Positions 9,969-18,278 of a stretch of DNA of 64,000 nt are shown here, one piece after another. Where the stretch lies: contig JAVSGI010000005.1 in the NCBI GenBank assembly GCA_032334235.1, positions 1,736,001-1,800,000 on the forward strand. The letters are read 5' to 3'. The stretch's first letter is position 1. Each line of letters begins with the position of its first letter. Both the position numbers and the translations under genes were made by a program. Under the pieces are notes generated by a model, which was not told the DNA's origin, made no database searches, and saw only the letters and a program-made list of their open reading frames with translations. The DNA comes from Paracoccaceae bacterium Fryx2 (lineage in GTDB: Bacteria > Pseudomonadota > Alphaproteobacteria > Rhodobacterales > Rhodobacteraceae).

Positions 9969-11426
9969 TCACACCATCGGCGGGACGGCAGGGCTGCGGT
10001 TGCCGCGCGCGGGCTGCAGGGTGCCGATGCCCGCCGTGGGCCCGTCGGCTGCGCCGCAGCGGCCCCGCGACCCGGGCGCTGCCGGGCCATGCCTGCCGGT
10101 TCCGGGCCGCTTCGGAAGCGGGCCGCTGCCGTTGCGACCCGCCGTCCCGACGCTGCGCGCGCAGATTGCGGTCAGGCCGGCGGGGGTTTCAGGAGTTTCC
10201 GGCAGAGGGTCTTTGCGAAACCCGGCATACCGCACGAAGCTTTCCCCCGTTGTGAGAGGAAACTCCACCACGCCGTCGCCGTTCCAGAACGTGTCGAAGT
10301 CGGGCATCGCCATGCCGCGCGCCGTGGCCTGGCGCAGGGCGTCGCCGTAGAACCGGGCGATCCAGTCCATTTCGCTGAGGCCCTGGGTGAATTCGGCGCC
10401 CCTGCCCAGACGGCCGGCGATGGCCGCGAAGATGTCGTAGTCGGACCGGCTTTCGAACAGCGGGGCGATGACCTGCTTCATGGCGAGGATGGCGCGGCCG
10501 GAAGCATCGCCCACCGATTCGATGTCGTTGCGTTCATAGCTGGTGGCGGCGGGCAGCACGATGTCGGCATGGCGCGCCGCCGCCGTCCATTGCGAATCCT
10601 GCACGATGAGGGTGTCGGGCCTCTTCCACGCCTCGACCATGCGGGTGCGGTCCTGATGGTGGCCGAAGGGGTTGCCGCCCGCCCAGTATGCCAGCCTGAT
10701 GTCGGGAAAGGTGGCCCTCGTGCCGTTGTGGTCGAACTCGGCGCCGGGGTTCAGCAGCATGTCGATCACCGGCGCCACGGCCACCGCCACCGGCCAGGCG
10801 GTCGGCTGTTCGACCTCTGGCGTGCCCGTCACATGCGGCATCGCCTGCGCCGCCCCGGTGGAATGGTCGCCGGCCGGACCGGCGAAGCCGCCCTTGAGGT
10901 TCATCATCCGCCGCAGCAGGCTTTGGCAATTGTGCAGCCGCCCGACGGTCTTCCAGCCGCAAGACCCGGCAAAGGTCGCGGCGGGGCCGTGGGTCTGCTC
11001 GACCCGGCGCAGTTCGGCCGCCACCAGGTCGAGCGCCTCGTCCCAGGTCACCCGGACGAAATCGCCGGTGCCGCGGGTTTCGGGCGCGGTGCCGGGGCCG
11101 CCTGCGGCCCAGGCCCGGCGGACCATCGGGTATCGGATACGGGCCGGCGAAAAGACCGAATCGAGCAGCCCTTCGAGGTGCGCGCCGGGGGCGGTGTCCT
11201 TTTCCCACGGGGTGACCGAGACGAAGCGCCCGCCCATGACCGTGGCGCGGAACGCCCCCCAGTGGCTGCCGGTCAGCACCTGCCCGTCGGGCCGGCCCTG
11301 CGCCCGCGCGCCCGTGGTCGGCAGGCCGGTGCCGACCATGCCGATCGCCCCCAGTGCGGCGGTGTAGTTCAGGAAGGCGCGCCGCGACAGTTCGGCCCTG
11401 AAGACATCTGTCCTGATGGCGGTCAT
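9969..11426 (-). pseudogene. dorA: DMSO/TMAO reductase DorA/TorA, internally deleted and C-terminally lost
   Basis: The reading frame of 485 codons is open but encodes only parts of a ~800-residue periplasmic bis-MGD molybdoenzyme. Residues 1-43 are a Tat signal (SRRAFLNY, then ...GARAQ). Residues 45-213 match the DMSO-reductase N-terminal half, including the Mo-ligand region as AGSCGW (S155; the family has GSYGW). At about residue 213 the protein jumps from QPTAWPV to APVIDMLLNPG, which in the family are ~200 residues apart. Homology then runs to about residue 430 (LTAICARS where GLIEIYSK is expected) and stops, leaving ~50 unrelated residues and no C-terminal cofactor domain. It cannot be a working reductase. 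It follows intact dorD. Confidence 0.85.
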
Positions 11427-11444
11427 GGCGCGGCCCTCACCGGG

Positions 11445-12116
11445 TCAACATATCGAACAGTCGGACCGGGCCGCCTCGGCCTCCAGTTCCAGCAGGGTGA
11501 CAAGCATCAGCGCCGCCCCCGCGTAGAAATCGGTCAGGTCGCGCGCCACGCACAGGCGGCAGAAGCCGGGCACCCAGGCGTTCAGCCGCTGCGCGAAGGC
11601 CGTGCGCGCCGGGTCTTCGGCCGCCACCAGATCGGCCAGCAGCGTCAGCTGGATCGACAGGTGGTCGGCCGGTTCGGTCAGGCTGCGCGCCACCGTCAGC
11701 CCGCGCGAGGCCAGAAGCGCCTCCATCTCGGCCACCGGCGACTGGCATGGCCGGGCGTCGCCGCGATGGGCGGATTCATACGGGGCCACGGTGCGCGGCC
11801 CTGCCACCCCGGCAAACAGCCGCGCATGGGCCATGCCAAGCCGCGCCGCCAGGTCGCCGTCTTCCAGCGGCAGTTCGATCTCGCCCCAAAGCTGCATCAC
11901 GCCCACTTCCAGCGGCTCGATCTGCGCCAGCGTTTCAAGCCAGTCGGCCCCCGGCCCGCGCCGGTAGGCGGCGATGGCCTCGGCACCCGGCGGCGCGGCA
12001 AAGACATCGGCCAGCCAGAGGTAGACCCAGGCCTGCTGCTCGGAACGTGAGGACGCAACCACCGGCGAAGGCAGGTTGACCAGATCGAAGGCCGGGGTTG
12101 GGCAAGCGTCGTTCAT
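11445..12116 (-). CDS. dorD: TorD/DorD family molybdoenzyme chaperone
   Basis: 223 residues; cytoplasmic chaperone that binds the Tat signal and apo-form of DMSO/TMAO reductase before cofactor insertion. All-helical TorD fold with the family signature EPADHLSIQL and the earlier APYESAH stretch. The ATG at 12116 is chosen because the open frame upstream (to 12344) is a remnant of dorC, not part of this protein. Its ATG overlaps the TGA of the dorC remnant, preserving the dorC-dorD-dorA coupling known in Rhodobacter. dorA begins 18 bp downstream. The gene looks intact although its client has been deleted. Confidence 0.88.
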   Translation of the reverse strand: MNDACPTPAFDLVNLPSPVVASSRSEQQAWVYLWLADVFAAPPGAEAIAAYRRGPGADWLETLAQIEPLEVGVMQLWGEIELPLEDGDLAARLGMAHARLFAGVAGPRTVAPYESAHRGDARPCQSPVAEMEALLASRGLTVARSLTEPADHLSIQLTLLADLVAAEDPARTAFAQRLNAWVPGFCRLCVARDLTDFYAGAALMLVTLLELEAEAARSDCSIC

Positions 12117-12409
12117 TGCGCGGCTCCTGTGTCTTGCGCGTGCAGCTGCACGTATTTCTGCAGAAATCTGTATTCGTCGTGATCCGGCGCCACGAAGCGC
12201 CGTGCTGTATTCCCCGGGGACGGTGCTGCGCTTCTCGTGGCACGAGATGCGGAGTTCCATGCTGTCGGCGGCTTCCATTGCCAAGTCCAACCCGCCCATG
12301 CCGAACCCGCCGCGGCCGATCCCGCCCGCAACCGCCCCCGGCAAGACCCGCCAGCCCGTGCGGCCGGGCTGCCGGTGTCATGGTCGTCTTGATGCGCAAG
12401 CCTGGGCAT
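12113..12409 (-). pseudogene. dorC: remnant of membrane-anchored multihaem cytochrome DorC/TorC
   Basis: About 300 bp in place of a ~1.2 kb NapC/NirT-type gene. In one frame, AMEAADSMELRISCHEKRST (just upstream of 12231) matches the first haem region of NapC-family cytochromes, usually ...AMExTNTExFCISCHEM. The first haem Cys is Arg here, and the CxxCH motif is lost. After about 12205 the frame changes, and the last ~28 codons (PDHDEYRFLQKYVQLHAQD) end in a TGA overlapping the dorD ATG. The N-terminal hydrophobic anchor is spread over other frames. A possible original ATG is at 12409, with AGGGA just upstream. The haem-containing middle is gone. Confidence 0.65.
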
Positions 12410-12447
12410 TGCCGATCCCTGTTTCGCGGCGGACACTGGCCTGCCCG

Positions 12448-12508
12448 CGTGAACAGGATTGCGTCAGGACGTGAACACGATGTAGAAACTTGTGAATGAT
12501 TGTAAACG
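12448..12508 (-). promoter_or_regulatory. array of four DorR/TorR-like boxes upstream of dorC
   Basis: On the plus strand GTGAACA occurs at 12449-12455 and 12471-12477, GTGAATG at 12492-12498 and GTAAACG at 12502-12508. On the minus strand they read TGTTCAC-like, resembling TorR boxes (CTGTTCATAT). Spacings are 22, 21 and 10 bp, that is whole helical turns on one DNA face. They lie in the dorC-dorR divergent region and read toward dorC, as expected for operators of the dorCDA promoter. Binding is inferred. Confidence 0.6.
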
Positions 12509-12556
12509 GGGCCGCCGTGGCATCCGCCTGCGATCGGCGGCGCCCGGGGGCAGGCC

Positions 12557-13261
12557 ATGACGACCGAGCCGTATCATATTCTGGTCGTCGACGATGATCC
12601 GGTCGGGCGCAAGACGCTGGCCACCTATCTGCGCCACGAGAACCACCGCGTGTCAGAGGCCCGCAACGGCGAGGCCATGCGCCGCGTCTTCGCGCAGGGC
12701 GACGTGGCGGTGGTGATGCTCGACATCAACCTGCCGGGCGAGGACGGGCTGACGCTGCTGCGCGAATTGCGCCGCCAGTCGGAGGTGGGCATCATCATGG
12801 TCACCGGCCGGTCGGATGCGGTGGACCGCATCGTGGCGCTGGAACTGGGGGCGGATGACTATGTCACCAAGCCCTACAACATGCGCGAGCTGCTGCCGCG
12901 CACCAGCAACCTGGCGCGCCGGGTGTCTGCCGTGCTGCGCCAGCAGGTGCAGGACGGCGGCCTGCGCCGGTTCGACGGCTGGACTCTGGACCCCGCGCAT
13001 TTCACCCTGACATCACCCGAGGAGGCCGAGGTGCGCCTGACCCGCGCCGAGTTCGAGCTGCTGGCAGCCCTGGCGGCGAACCCCGGCAAGGTGCTGACCC
13101 GGGACGCCCTGCTGGGCCATATCGCCCACCGCGACCACGACCCCTGCGACCGGACGGTCGATGTGCTGATCGGCCGCCTGCGCCGCAAGATCGAAAAGGC
13201 CCCGGCCACGCCGCGCCTGATCATCACGGTGCACGGGCTTGGCTACATGTTCGCGGGCTGA
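12557..13261 (+). CDS. dorR: OmpR-family response regulator DorR/TorR
   Basis: 234 residues. Receiver domain (about 7-120) with acidic pocket VVDDD (11-14), phospho-acceptor D56 in MLDINLPGEDG, the switch TGRSDAVDRIVALELGADDY and Lys in TKPYN. The C-terminal winged-helix DNA-binding domain ends TVHGLGYMFAG. The receiver resembles TorR most closely. The gene is divergent from the dorC-dorD-dorA remnant and converges on dorS with a 19-bp overlap. A purine-rich GGGGGCAGG lies just before the ATG. It presumably activated dorCDA in response to DMSO/TMAO via DorS; the gene itself looks intact. Confidence 0.88.
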   Translation: MTTEPYHILVVDDDPVGRKTLATYLRHENHRVSEARNGEAMRRVFAQGDVAVVMLDINLPGEDGLTLLRELRRQSEVGIIMVTGRSDAVDRIVALELGADDYVTKPYNMRELLPRTSNLARRVSAVLRQQVQDGGLRRFDGWTLDPAHFTLTSPEEAEVRLTRAEFELLAALAANPGKVLTRDALLGHIAHRDHDPCDRTVDVLIGRLRRKIEKAPATPRLIITVHGLGYMFAG

Positions 13262-15666
13262 ATGTCCGCAGGCTGGCCCGCCACGATGTCGGCCCATGTC
13301 AGGTCAAGCAGAACGGCCGAGCGGCGCAGCGCGGTCGCAAGGTCACCGACCTGCGCCGCGAACCCCGCCCCGCCGGTGCCGTTGCGGGCCGCGGCCTCGA
13401 CCACCGCGGCGCGTTGCGACAGCAGCATCAGCCCGACCTGCAGCGACGCCCCCTTCAGGCGGTGCGCAAGCTCGGCAATCTCGGCGCGCGCCTGGCTGGC
13501 GGCCAGCCGGTCCAGATCGTCGGGCAGGGTGGCGGTGCTGTCCTGGAAGGCCGCGACGATCTGCGCCGCGTGATCGGTGCCCAGCGCCGCGACATGGGTC
13601 AGCAGCACGTCGCGGGCAATCTCGCCGCCGGCCTGCGCGGGCGGCCCCGGCAGGGCGGGCGGGCTGCCGGGATGGGGCGAGGATACGCCCAGCACCCGGC
13701 GCAGCACCTGTTCCAGCCGGTCGGCACGGAACGGCTTGCCCAGGAAATCATCCATCCCCGCCGCGAGGCAACCCTCGATCTCGGCCGATTGCGCATGGGC
13801 CGACAGCGCCACCACCGGCACCCTGCCGCCCTGATCGGCCGCCAGCGCGCGTATGCGGCGGGCGGTTTCAAGCCCGTCCATGTCGGGCAGGCGCAGGTCG
13901 AGCAGCACGAGGTCATGCACCCCGGTCGCCACCTCGGCCAGCGCGGCGCTGCCGGTGCCGACCACCAGCGGGCTGTGCCCCATCCGCTCCAGCAGGCCGC
14001 GCGCCACCAGCGCATTGACCGCGTTGTCCTCGACCACCAGGATGTTCAGCGCCCGGACGGGAAGGCCCGGCGCGGCGGGTGCGGGCGCGGTCCGCACCAC
14101 CCCGTCAACCGGCTGGCAGGGCAGCGACAGGGTGAAGCGGCTGCCTGCGCCCAGCCGGCTTTCCACCGCAAGGCTGCCGCCCAACCGGTCGGCCAGCCGC
14201 CGGCAGATCGCAAGGCCCAGACCGCTGCCGCCGAAGCGGCGCGACACCGAACTGTCGCCCTGGGTGAAGGCCTCGAACACCGCCTCCAGCCGCTCGGGGG
14301 CGATGCCGATCCCGGTATCGGCCACCACGAAGCGGATGCTGACCGGCTGGCCGGGGGTGGAAACCGTGTCGATCGTCAGCCAGACGGTGCCTTCCTCGGT
14401 GAACTTGACCGCGTTGCCGACCAGGTTGAGCAGGATCTGGCGCAGCTTGCCCGGATCGCCGATCATCGGCGGCAGGTCGGGCCGTTCCAGCACCAGCCGC
14501 AGGTCGGGGTTCTGCGCCGCGATGGGTTGCATCAGGTCGAACACGTCCTCCACCACCGCGGCCACCGAGAACGGCACCGATTCAACGTCGATCCGGCCCG
14601 CCTCCATGCGCGAGAAGTCGAGGATGTCGGTGACCACCGCCGCCAGCGCCTCGCCGCAGCGCGCGATGGCGGCAGCGTAGCCCTGCAGGTCGGGCGTGAC
14701 GCCCGACTGGTTCATCAGGTCGGCCAGCCCGATGATGCCGTGGATCGGGGTGCGGATCTCGTGCCCCATGGTGGCGAGGAAGGTCGATTTCGCCCGGCTC
14801 GACGCCTCGGCCGCCTCTTTGGCGCGGCGGTATTCGGTGACATCGGTCAGGATCATCACCGACCCCAGGAACCGCTCGCTGATGTCAAGCATCCGCTGGG
14901 TCTTGATGCCGAACCAGCGCGGCCCCAGCAGGGTGTCAAGCTGGCGCTCGCCGGGCGCCTCGGCATGGGCGGCAAGGTCGCTGGCGGCGGCGGCGCCCAG
15001 CAGCCCCGCCAGCGTCGGATGCGTGGCGCCGTAATAGGTCGCCCCCGGCACCGGATCGGGGATGAACAACCGCGCCGCCGCGTGGTTCATGTTCTCGACC
15101 ACGCCTGCCTCGGTCAGCAGGATCACCGGGTCGGACAGGCTTTCGAAGATCGTCAGATACTTGTTCTTCTCGGTCATCAGGCGCTGGTTCTGGGCGGCCA
15201 GTTCGCCCGCCTGCCCGTCGGGCGACCAGGAAATCCATTCGTCGCAGATCCCGACCTCGATCCGGTCGAAGAAGGTGTGGATCATCGCGGGAAAGCTGGC
15301 CCGCTCCTCCTCGGAAAGGTTGGCGGCTTCGGCTACCAGATCGAGATAGGTCTGCCGGTAGCCCTTCATCTGCCCCAGGAACAATCCCAGCGTGATACCG
15401 CGCGACTGGTGGCGGCGCGCGATTTCCATGCCGTAGGCGATGATCGGGTCGCGCGAATGGTCGGCCTCGGCGGCGGTGGCCAGCAGCACCCCGCCACCCT
15501 CTATCGCGCCCAGCAGCGGTTCCGAAATGCCGCAGATCGCCGCCGCCCACGCCTGTTCCAGCGTCGAGGTCAGCGGCAGGTAGCCGCGTTCCTTGGCGTG
15601 GTGGATGATGCGGGCCGTCAGCCAGCCTGCATTGCGTTCGACCAGATCATGCAGCCGTTCAATCAT
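13243..15666 (-). CDS. dorS: soluble hybrid sensor histidine kinase DorS-type
   Basis: 807 residues. N-terminal helical domain of unknown ligand (about 1-150), a short coiled linker and a PAS domain (about 168-280). Then HisKA with H302 (ATMGHEIRTP), HATPase with N- and G-boxes (NLVGNAVKFT, DTGIGI, GGSGLGL), a receiver with D590 (LLDLRLPDMDG) and an Hpt with H735 (AELAHRLKGA). This is a tripartite TorS-like phosphorelay, but no membrane segment is visible, so sensing is probably cytoplasmic. The ATG at 15666 is preferred (AGGGGGC upstream); the frame extends 61 codons further without homology. It sits tail-to-tail with dorR, which supports the DorS/DorR pairing. Confidence 0.85.
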   Translation of the reverse strand: MIERLHDLVERNAGWLTARIIHHAKERGYLPLTSTLEQAWAAAICGISEPLLGAIEGGGVLLATAAEADHSRDPIIAYGMEIARRHQSRGITLGLFLGQMKGYRQTYLDLVAEAANLSEEERASFPAMIHTFFDRIEVGICDEWISWSPDGQAGELAAQNQRLMTEKNKYLTIFESLSDPVILLTEAGVVENMNHAAARLFIPDPVPGATYYGATHPTLAGLLGAAAASDLAAHAEAPGERQLDTLLGPRWFGIKTQRMLDISERFLGSVMILTDVTEYRRAKEAAEASSRAKSTFLATMGHEIRTPIHGIIGLADLMNQSGVTPDLQGYAAAIARCGEALAAVVTDILDFSRMEAGRIDVESVPFSVAAVVEDVFDLMQPIAAQNPDLRLVLERPDLPPMIGDPGKLRQILLNLVGNAVKFTEEGTVWLTIDTVSTPGQPVSIRFVVADTGIGIAPERLEAVFEAFTQGDSSVSRRFGGSGLGLAICRRLADRLGGSLAVESRLGAGSRFTLSLPCQPVDGVVRTAPAPAAPGLPVRALNILVVEDNAVNALVARGLLERMGHSPLVVGTGSAALAEVATGVHDLVLLDLRLPDMDGLETARRIRALAADQGGRVPVVALSAHAQSAEIEGCLAAGMDDFLGKPFRADRLEQVLRRVLGVSSPHPGSPPALPGPPAQAGGEIARDVLLTHVAALGTDHAAQIVAAFQDSTATLPDDLDRLAASQARAEIAELAHRLKGASLQVGLMLLSQRAAVVEAAARNGTGGAGFAAQVGDLATALRRSAVLLDLTWADIVAGQPADIQPANM

Positions 15667-15855
15667 CGTCGCCCCCTGCCCGGCCTGCCGGATGCCGCGC
15701 CGCTGCGGGCGGGCCCGGCGGGCGGGCGCTGCCGCCGGTCGGACCCATCGCGCAGTATGCGACCTTTGCGCGCAAGGCAAAGCGCGAACTGCCACCTGCG
15801 GCAGAAAGTCCCTGCCGGAAGGCCGGTCTGGCGGCCTTTCAAATGTCATATCCGT

Positions 15856-15884
15856 TTGACACCTGAGAGGATTGCGGAAATCCT
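15856..15884 (+). promoter_or_regulatory. candidate mtnK promoter element and palindrome
   Basis: TTGACA (15856-15861) fits a -35 box, but no good -10 is visible at 17 bp. A perfect inverted repeat AGGATT/AATCCT (15868-15873, 15879-15884; 5-bp spacer) lies 43 bp before the mtnK ATG and is a possible operator for the nearby SorC-type regulator. This is inference from position and symmetry only. Confidence 0.3.
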
Positions 15885-15926
15885 GATTGCCTTGAACCCC
15901 GCCCCTTGACCGGAAAGCCGACCGAA

Positions 15927-17183
15927 ATGATCTATCAGGCGCTGACCCCGGATTCGCTGGCTGGCCGGCTCGGCCCGGTGGCGGCGCTGGCGGAACGGCT
16001 TGGCGACCCGGCGGGGTGGCGGGCCTGCGAGGTCGGTGACGGCAACCTGAACCTGGTGTTCCGGCTGACGGGGCCGCGGGGCAGCCTGATCGTCAAGCAG
16101 GCGCTGCCCTATGTGCGGCTGGTTGGCGAAAGCTGGCCGCTGCCGCTGACCCGCAGCTTCTTCGAGTATCACGCGCTTATCCGCCAGCAGGCGCGCGACC
16201 CGGGGTCGGTGCCGCAGGTGCACCACTTCGACGCGGAACAGGCGATCGTGGTGATGGAGGACCTGACGCCGCACGTCATCCTGCGCCAGAGCCTGATGGC
16301 GGGCACGCGCCACGACGGGCTGGGGCAGCGGCTGGGCAGCTTTTGCGCGCGCACGCTGTTTCGCGGCTCTGACCTTTCGATGGCGGCGATGGACCGCAAG
16401 GCCGACCTTGCGCTGTTCGCGGGCAACGGCGCGCTGTGCGACATCACCGAGAACCTCGTGTTCACCGACCCGTATTTCGACGCAGCCCTGAACCGATTCA
16501 CGCCCGCGCTGGCGCCGCTGGTGGCGGACCTGCGCGGCGACGTGGCGCTGAAGCGCGCGGTGATGCGGTTGAAGACCGCCTTTGCCACCCGTGCCGAAAC
16601 CCTGCTGCACGGCGACCTGCACAGCGGGTCGGTGATGGTCGCAGGGGCCGATGCGAAGGTGATCGACCCCGAATTCGCCACCTACGGCCCGATGGGCTTC
16701 GATGTCGGGATGCTGATCGCCAATTTCCTGATGGCCCATGCCGCCCAGCCCGGCCATGCCGAAACCCCCGGCGCGCGGGCCGGCTATCAGGGGTGGATCC
16801 TGTCGGTGGTGCGCGAGATCTGGACCAGCTTTGCCGCCGAATTTGCCCGCCTGTGGCGCAGCGAACGGCGCGGGATGCTGTATCCCGCCACCCTGTTCGA
16901 GGATCAGGGGCAGGCCGACGGCGCCGAACAGGCGCTGCTGGAGGTGCTGGCCGGCATCTGGCGCGACACGCTGGGCTTTGCCGGGGTCGAGATTCACCGC
17001 CGCACCCTGGGCCTCGCCCATATCGCGGAATACGAGCGCATAGCCGACGAGAAGACCCGCGCCGCCTGCGAGGCGCGCGGCCTGCGGCTGGGGCGCGCGC
17101 TGATCATGGGGCAGGACAGCATCGCGGGCATCGACGCCCTGCTGGCCCTGGCCCGCCATTTCACCCCCGAGGACGCAGCATGA
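15927..17183 (+). CDS. mtnK: S-methyl-5-thioribose kinase
   Basis: 418 residues. Phosphorylates methylthioribose to methylthioribose-1-phosphate with ATP in methionine/5'-methylthioadenosine salvage; cytoplasmic. Aminoglycoside-phosphotransferase-like kinase fold with the nucleotide loop GDGNLN (38-43), catalytic loop [10 protein letters not shown] with D230, and metal-binding [14 protein letters not shown] with D247. The ATG at 15927 is chosen over an in-frame TTG at 15906 because GGAAAG lies about 10 bp upstream. It overlaps mtnA by 4 bp (ATGA), so the two form a coupled operon. Divergent from dorS. Confidence 0.9.
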   Translation: MIYQALTPDSLAGRLGPVAALAERLGDPAGWRACEVGDGNLNLVFRLTGPRGSLIVKQALPYVRLVGESWPLPLTRSFFEYHALIRQQARDPGSVPQVHHFDAEQAIVVMEDLTPHVILRQSLMAGTRHDGLGQRLGSFCARTLFRGSDLSMAAMDRKADLALFAGNGALCDITENLVFTDPYFDAALNRFTPALAPLVADLRGDVALKRAVMRLKTAFATRAETLLHGDLHSGSVMVAGADAKVIDPEFATYGPMGFDVGMLIANFLMAHAAQPGHAETPGARAGYQGWILSVVREIWTSFAAEFARLWRSERRGMLYPATLFEDQGQADGAEQALLEVLAGIWRDTLGFAGVEIHRRTLGLAHIAEYERIADEKTRAACEARGLRLGRALIMGQDSIAGIDALLALARHFTPEDAA

Positions 17184-18274
17184 AGATCGATGGCAAACCC
17201 TACCGCTCCATCTGGCACGAACCGACCGGCGAGGTCCGCATCATCGACCAGCGCTGGCTGCCGCACGAGTTGCGCATCGTGACGCTGGCGACGCGGCAGG
17301 ATTTCGCGGTGGCGATCCGCGACATGTGGGTGCGCGGCGCACCGCTGATCGGGGCGACCGCCGCCTATGGCGTGGCGGTGCAGATGGCCGCCGATCCGTC
17401 GGACGCGTCGCTGCGCGAAACCTGGGACGTGCTGCACGAAACCCGCCCCACCGCGATCAACCTGCGCTGGGCGCTGGACGAGATGACCCGCGTGCTGGCC
17501 CCCCTGCCCCCGGCCGAGCGTGCCGCCGCCGCCTGGGCGCGGGCCTGCGCCATCGCGGACGAGGATGTCGAGATCAACCGGCGCATCGGCGAACACGGGC
17601 TGGCGGTGATACGCGCGATCTCCGAGGCCAAGGGCGGCGCGCCGGTCAACATCCTGACCCATTGCAACGCGGGCTGGCCCGCCACGGTGGACTGGGGCAC
17701 CGCAACGTCACCGATCTATCACGCGGTCGAGGCGGGCATCGCGGTGCATGTCTTTGTCGATGAGACCCGGCCGCGCAACCAGGGCGCGCACCTGACGGCG
17801 TGGGAGCTGAACGCGCACGGCGTGCCGCATCACCTGATCGTGGACAATGCTGGCGGCCACCTGATGCAGCATGGCGAGGTTGACATGGTGATCGTCGGCA
17901 CCGACCGCACCACCGCCAACGGCGACGTGTGCAACAAGATCGGCACCTACCTGAAGGCGCTGGCAGCCCGTGCCAACGGCGTGCCGTTCTACGTCGCCCT
18001 GCCCTCGCCCACCATCGACTGGCGGGTGAAGGACGGGGTGCGCGAGATCCCGATCGAGGAGCGCAGCGCCGCCGAGGTGACCCATGTGCAGGGCCGCGAT
18101 GCCGGCGGCGCGGTGATCTCGGTGCAGATTTCCCCCGACGGCACCGGCGCGCGCAACCCGGCGTTCGACGTGACGCCGGCGCATCTGGTCACCGGGCTGA
18201 TCACCGAACGCGGGATTTCGGCCGCGACGCCCGAGGCGCTGGCCGCGATGTTCCCCGACCTCGCCGCGCGCTGA
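17180..18274 (+). CDS. mtnA: S-methyl-5-thioribose-1-phosphate isomerase
   Basis: 364 residues. Converts methylthioribose-1-phosphate to methylthioribulose-1-phosphate, the step after MtnK. Family motifs: VRGAP (51-55), catalytic C162 in [11 protein letters not shown]242 in [17 protein letters not shown], and the eIF2B-like C-terminal Rossmann domain. Full length. Translationally coupled to mtnK by ATGA. No later salvage gene (mtnB, mtnC, mtnD) or class II aldolase is adjacent, so the fate of methylthioribulose-1-phosphate must be encoded elsewhere. Confidence 0.92.
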   Translation: MKIDGKPYRSIWHEPTGEVRIIDQRWLPHELRIVTLATRQDFAVAIRDMWVRGAPLIGATAAYGVAVQMAADPSDASLRETWDVLHETRPTAINLRWALDEMTRVLAPLPPAERAAAAWARACAIADEDVEINRRIGEHGLAVIRAISEAKGGAPVNILTHCNAGWPATVDWGTATSPIYHAVEAGIAVHVFVDETRPRNQGAHLTAWELNAHGVPHHLIVDNAGGHLMQHGEVDMVIVGTDRTTANGDVCNKIGTYLKALAARANGVPFYVALPSPTIDWRVKDGVREIPIEERSAAEVTHVQGRDAGGAVISVQISPDGTGARNPAFDVTPAHLVTGLITERGISAATPEALAAMFPDLAAR

Positions 18275-18278
18275 TCGG

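Noticed and set aside
9794-10090. 99-codon extension of the DUF2126 protein
   Set aside because: Low-complexity Arg/Pro/Ala sequence with no homology; the ATG at 9793 has a good ribosome-binding site.
12117-12344. N-terminal extension of dorD
   Set aside because: The 76 extra codons contain cytochrome-like sequence (ISCHEK) and a frame-changed dorC remnant; the real dorD starts at 12116.
13414-15909. 831-codon plus-strand frame across dorS
   Set aside because: Its Arg/Gln/Gly-rich translation lacks any motif, while the minus-strand frame encodes the complete hybrid kinase.
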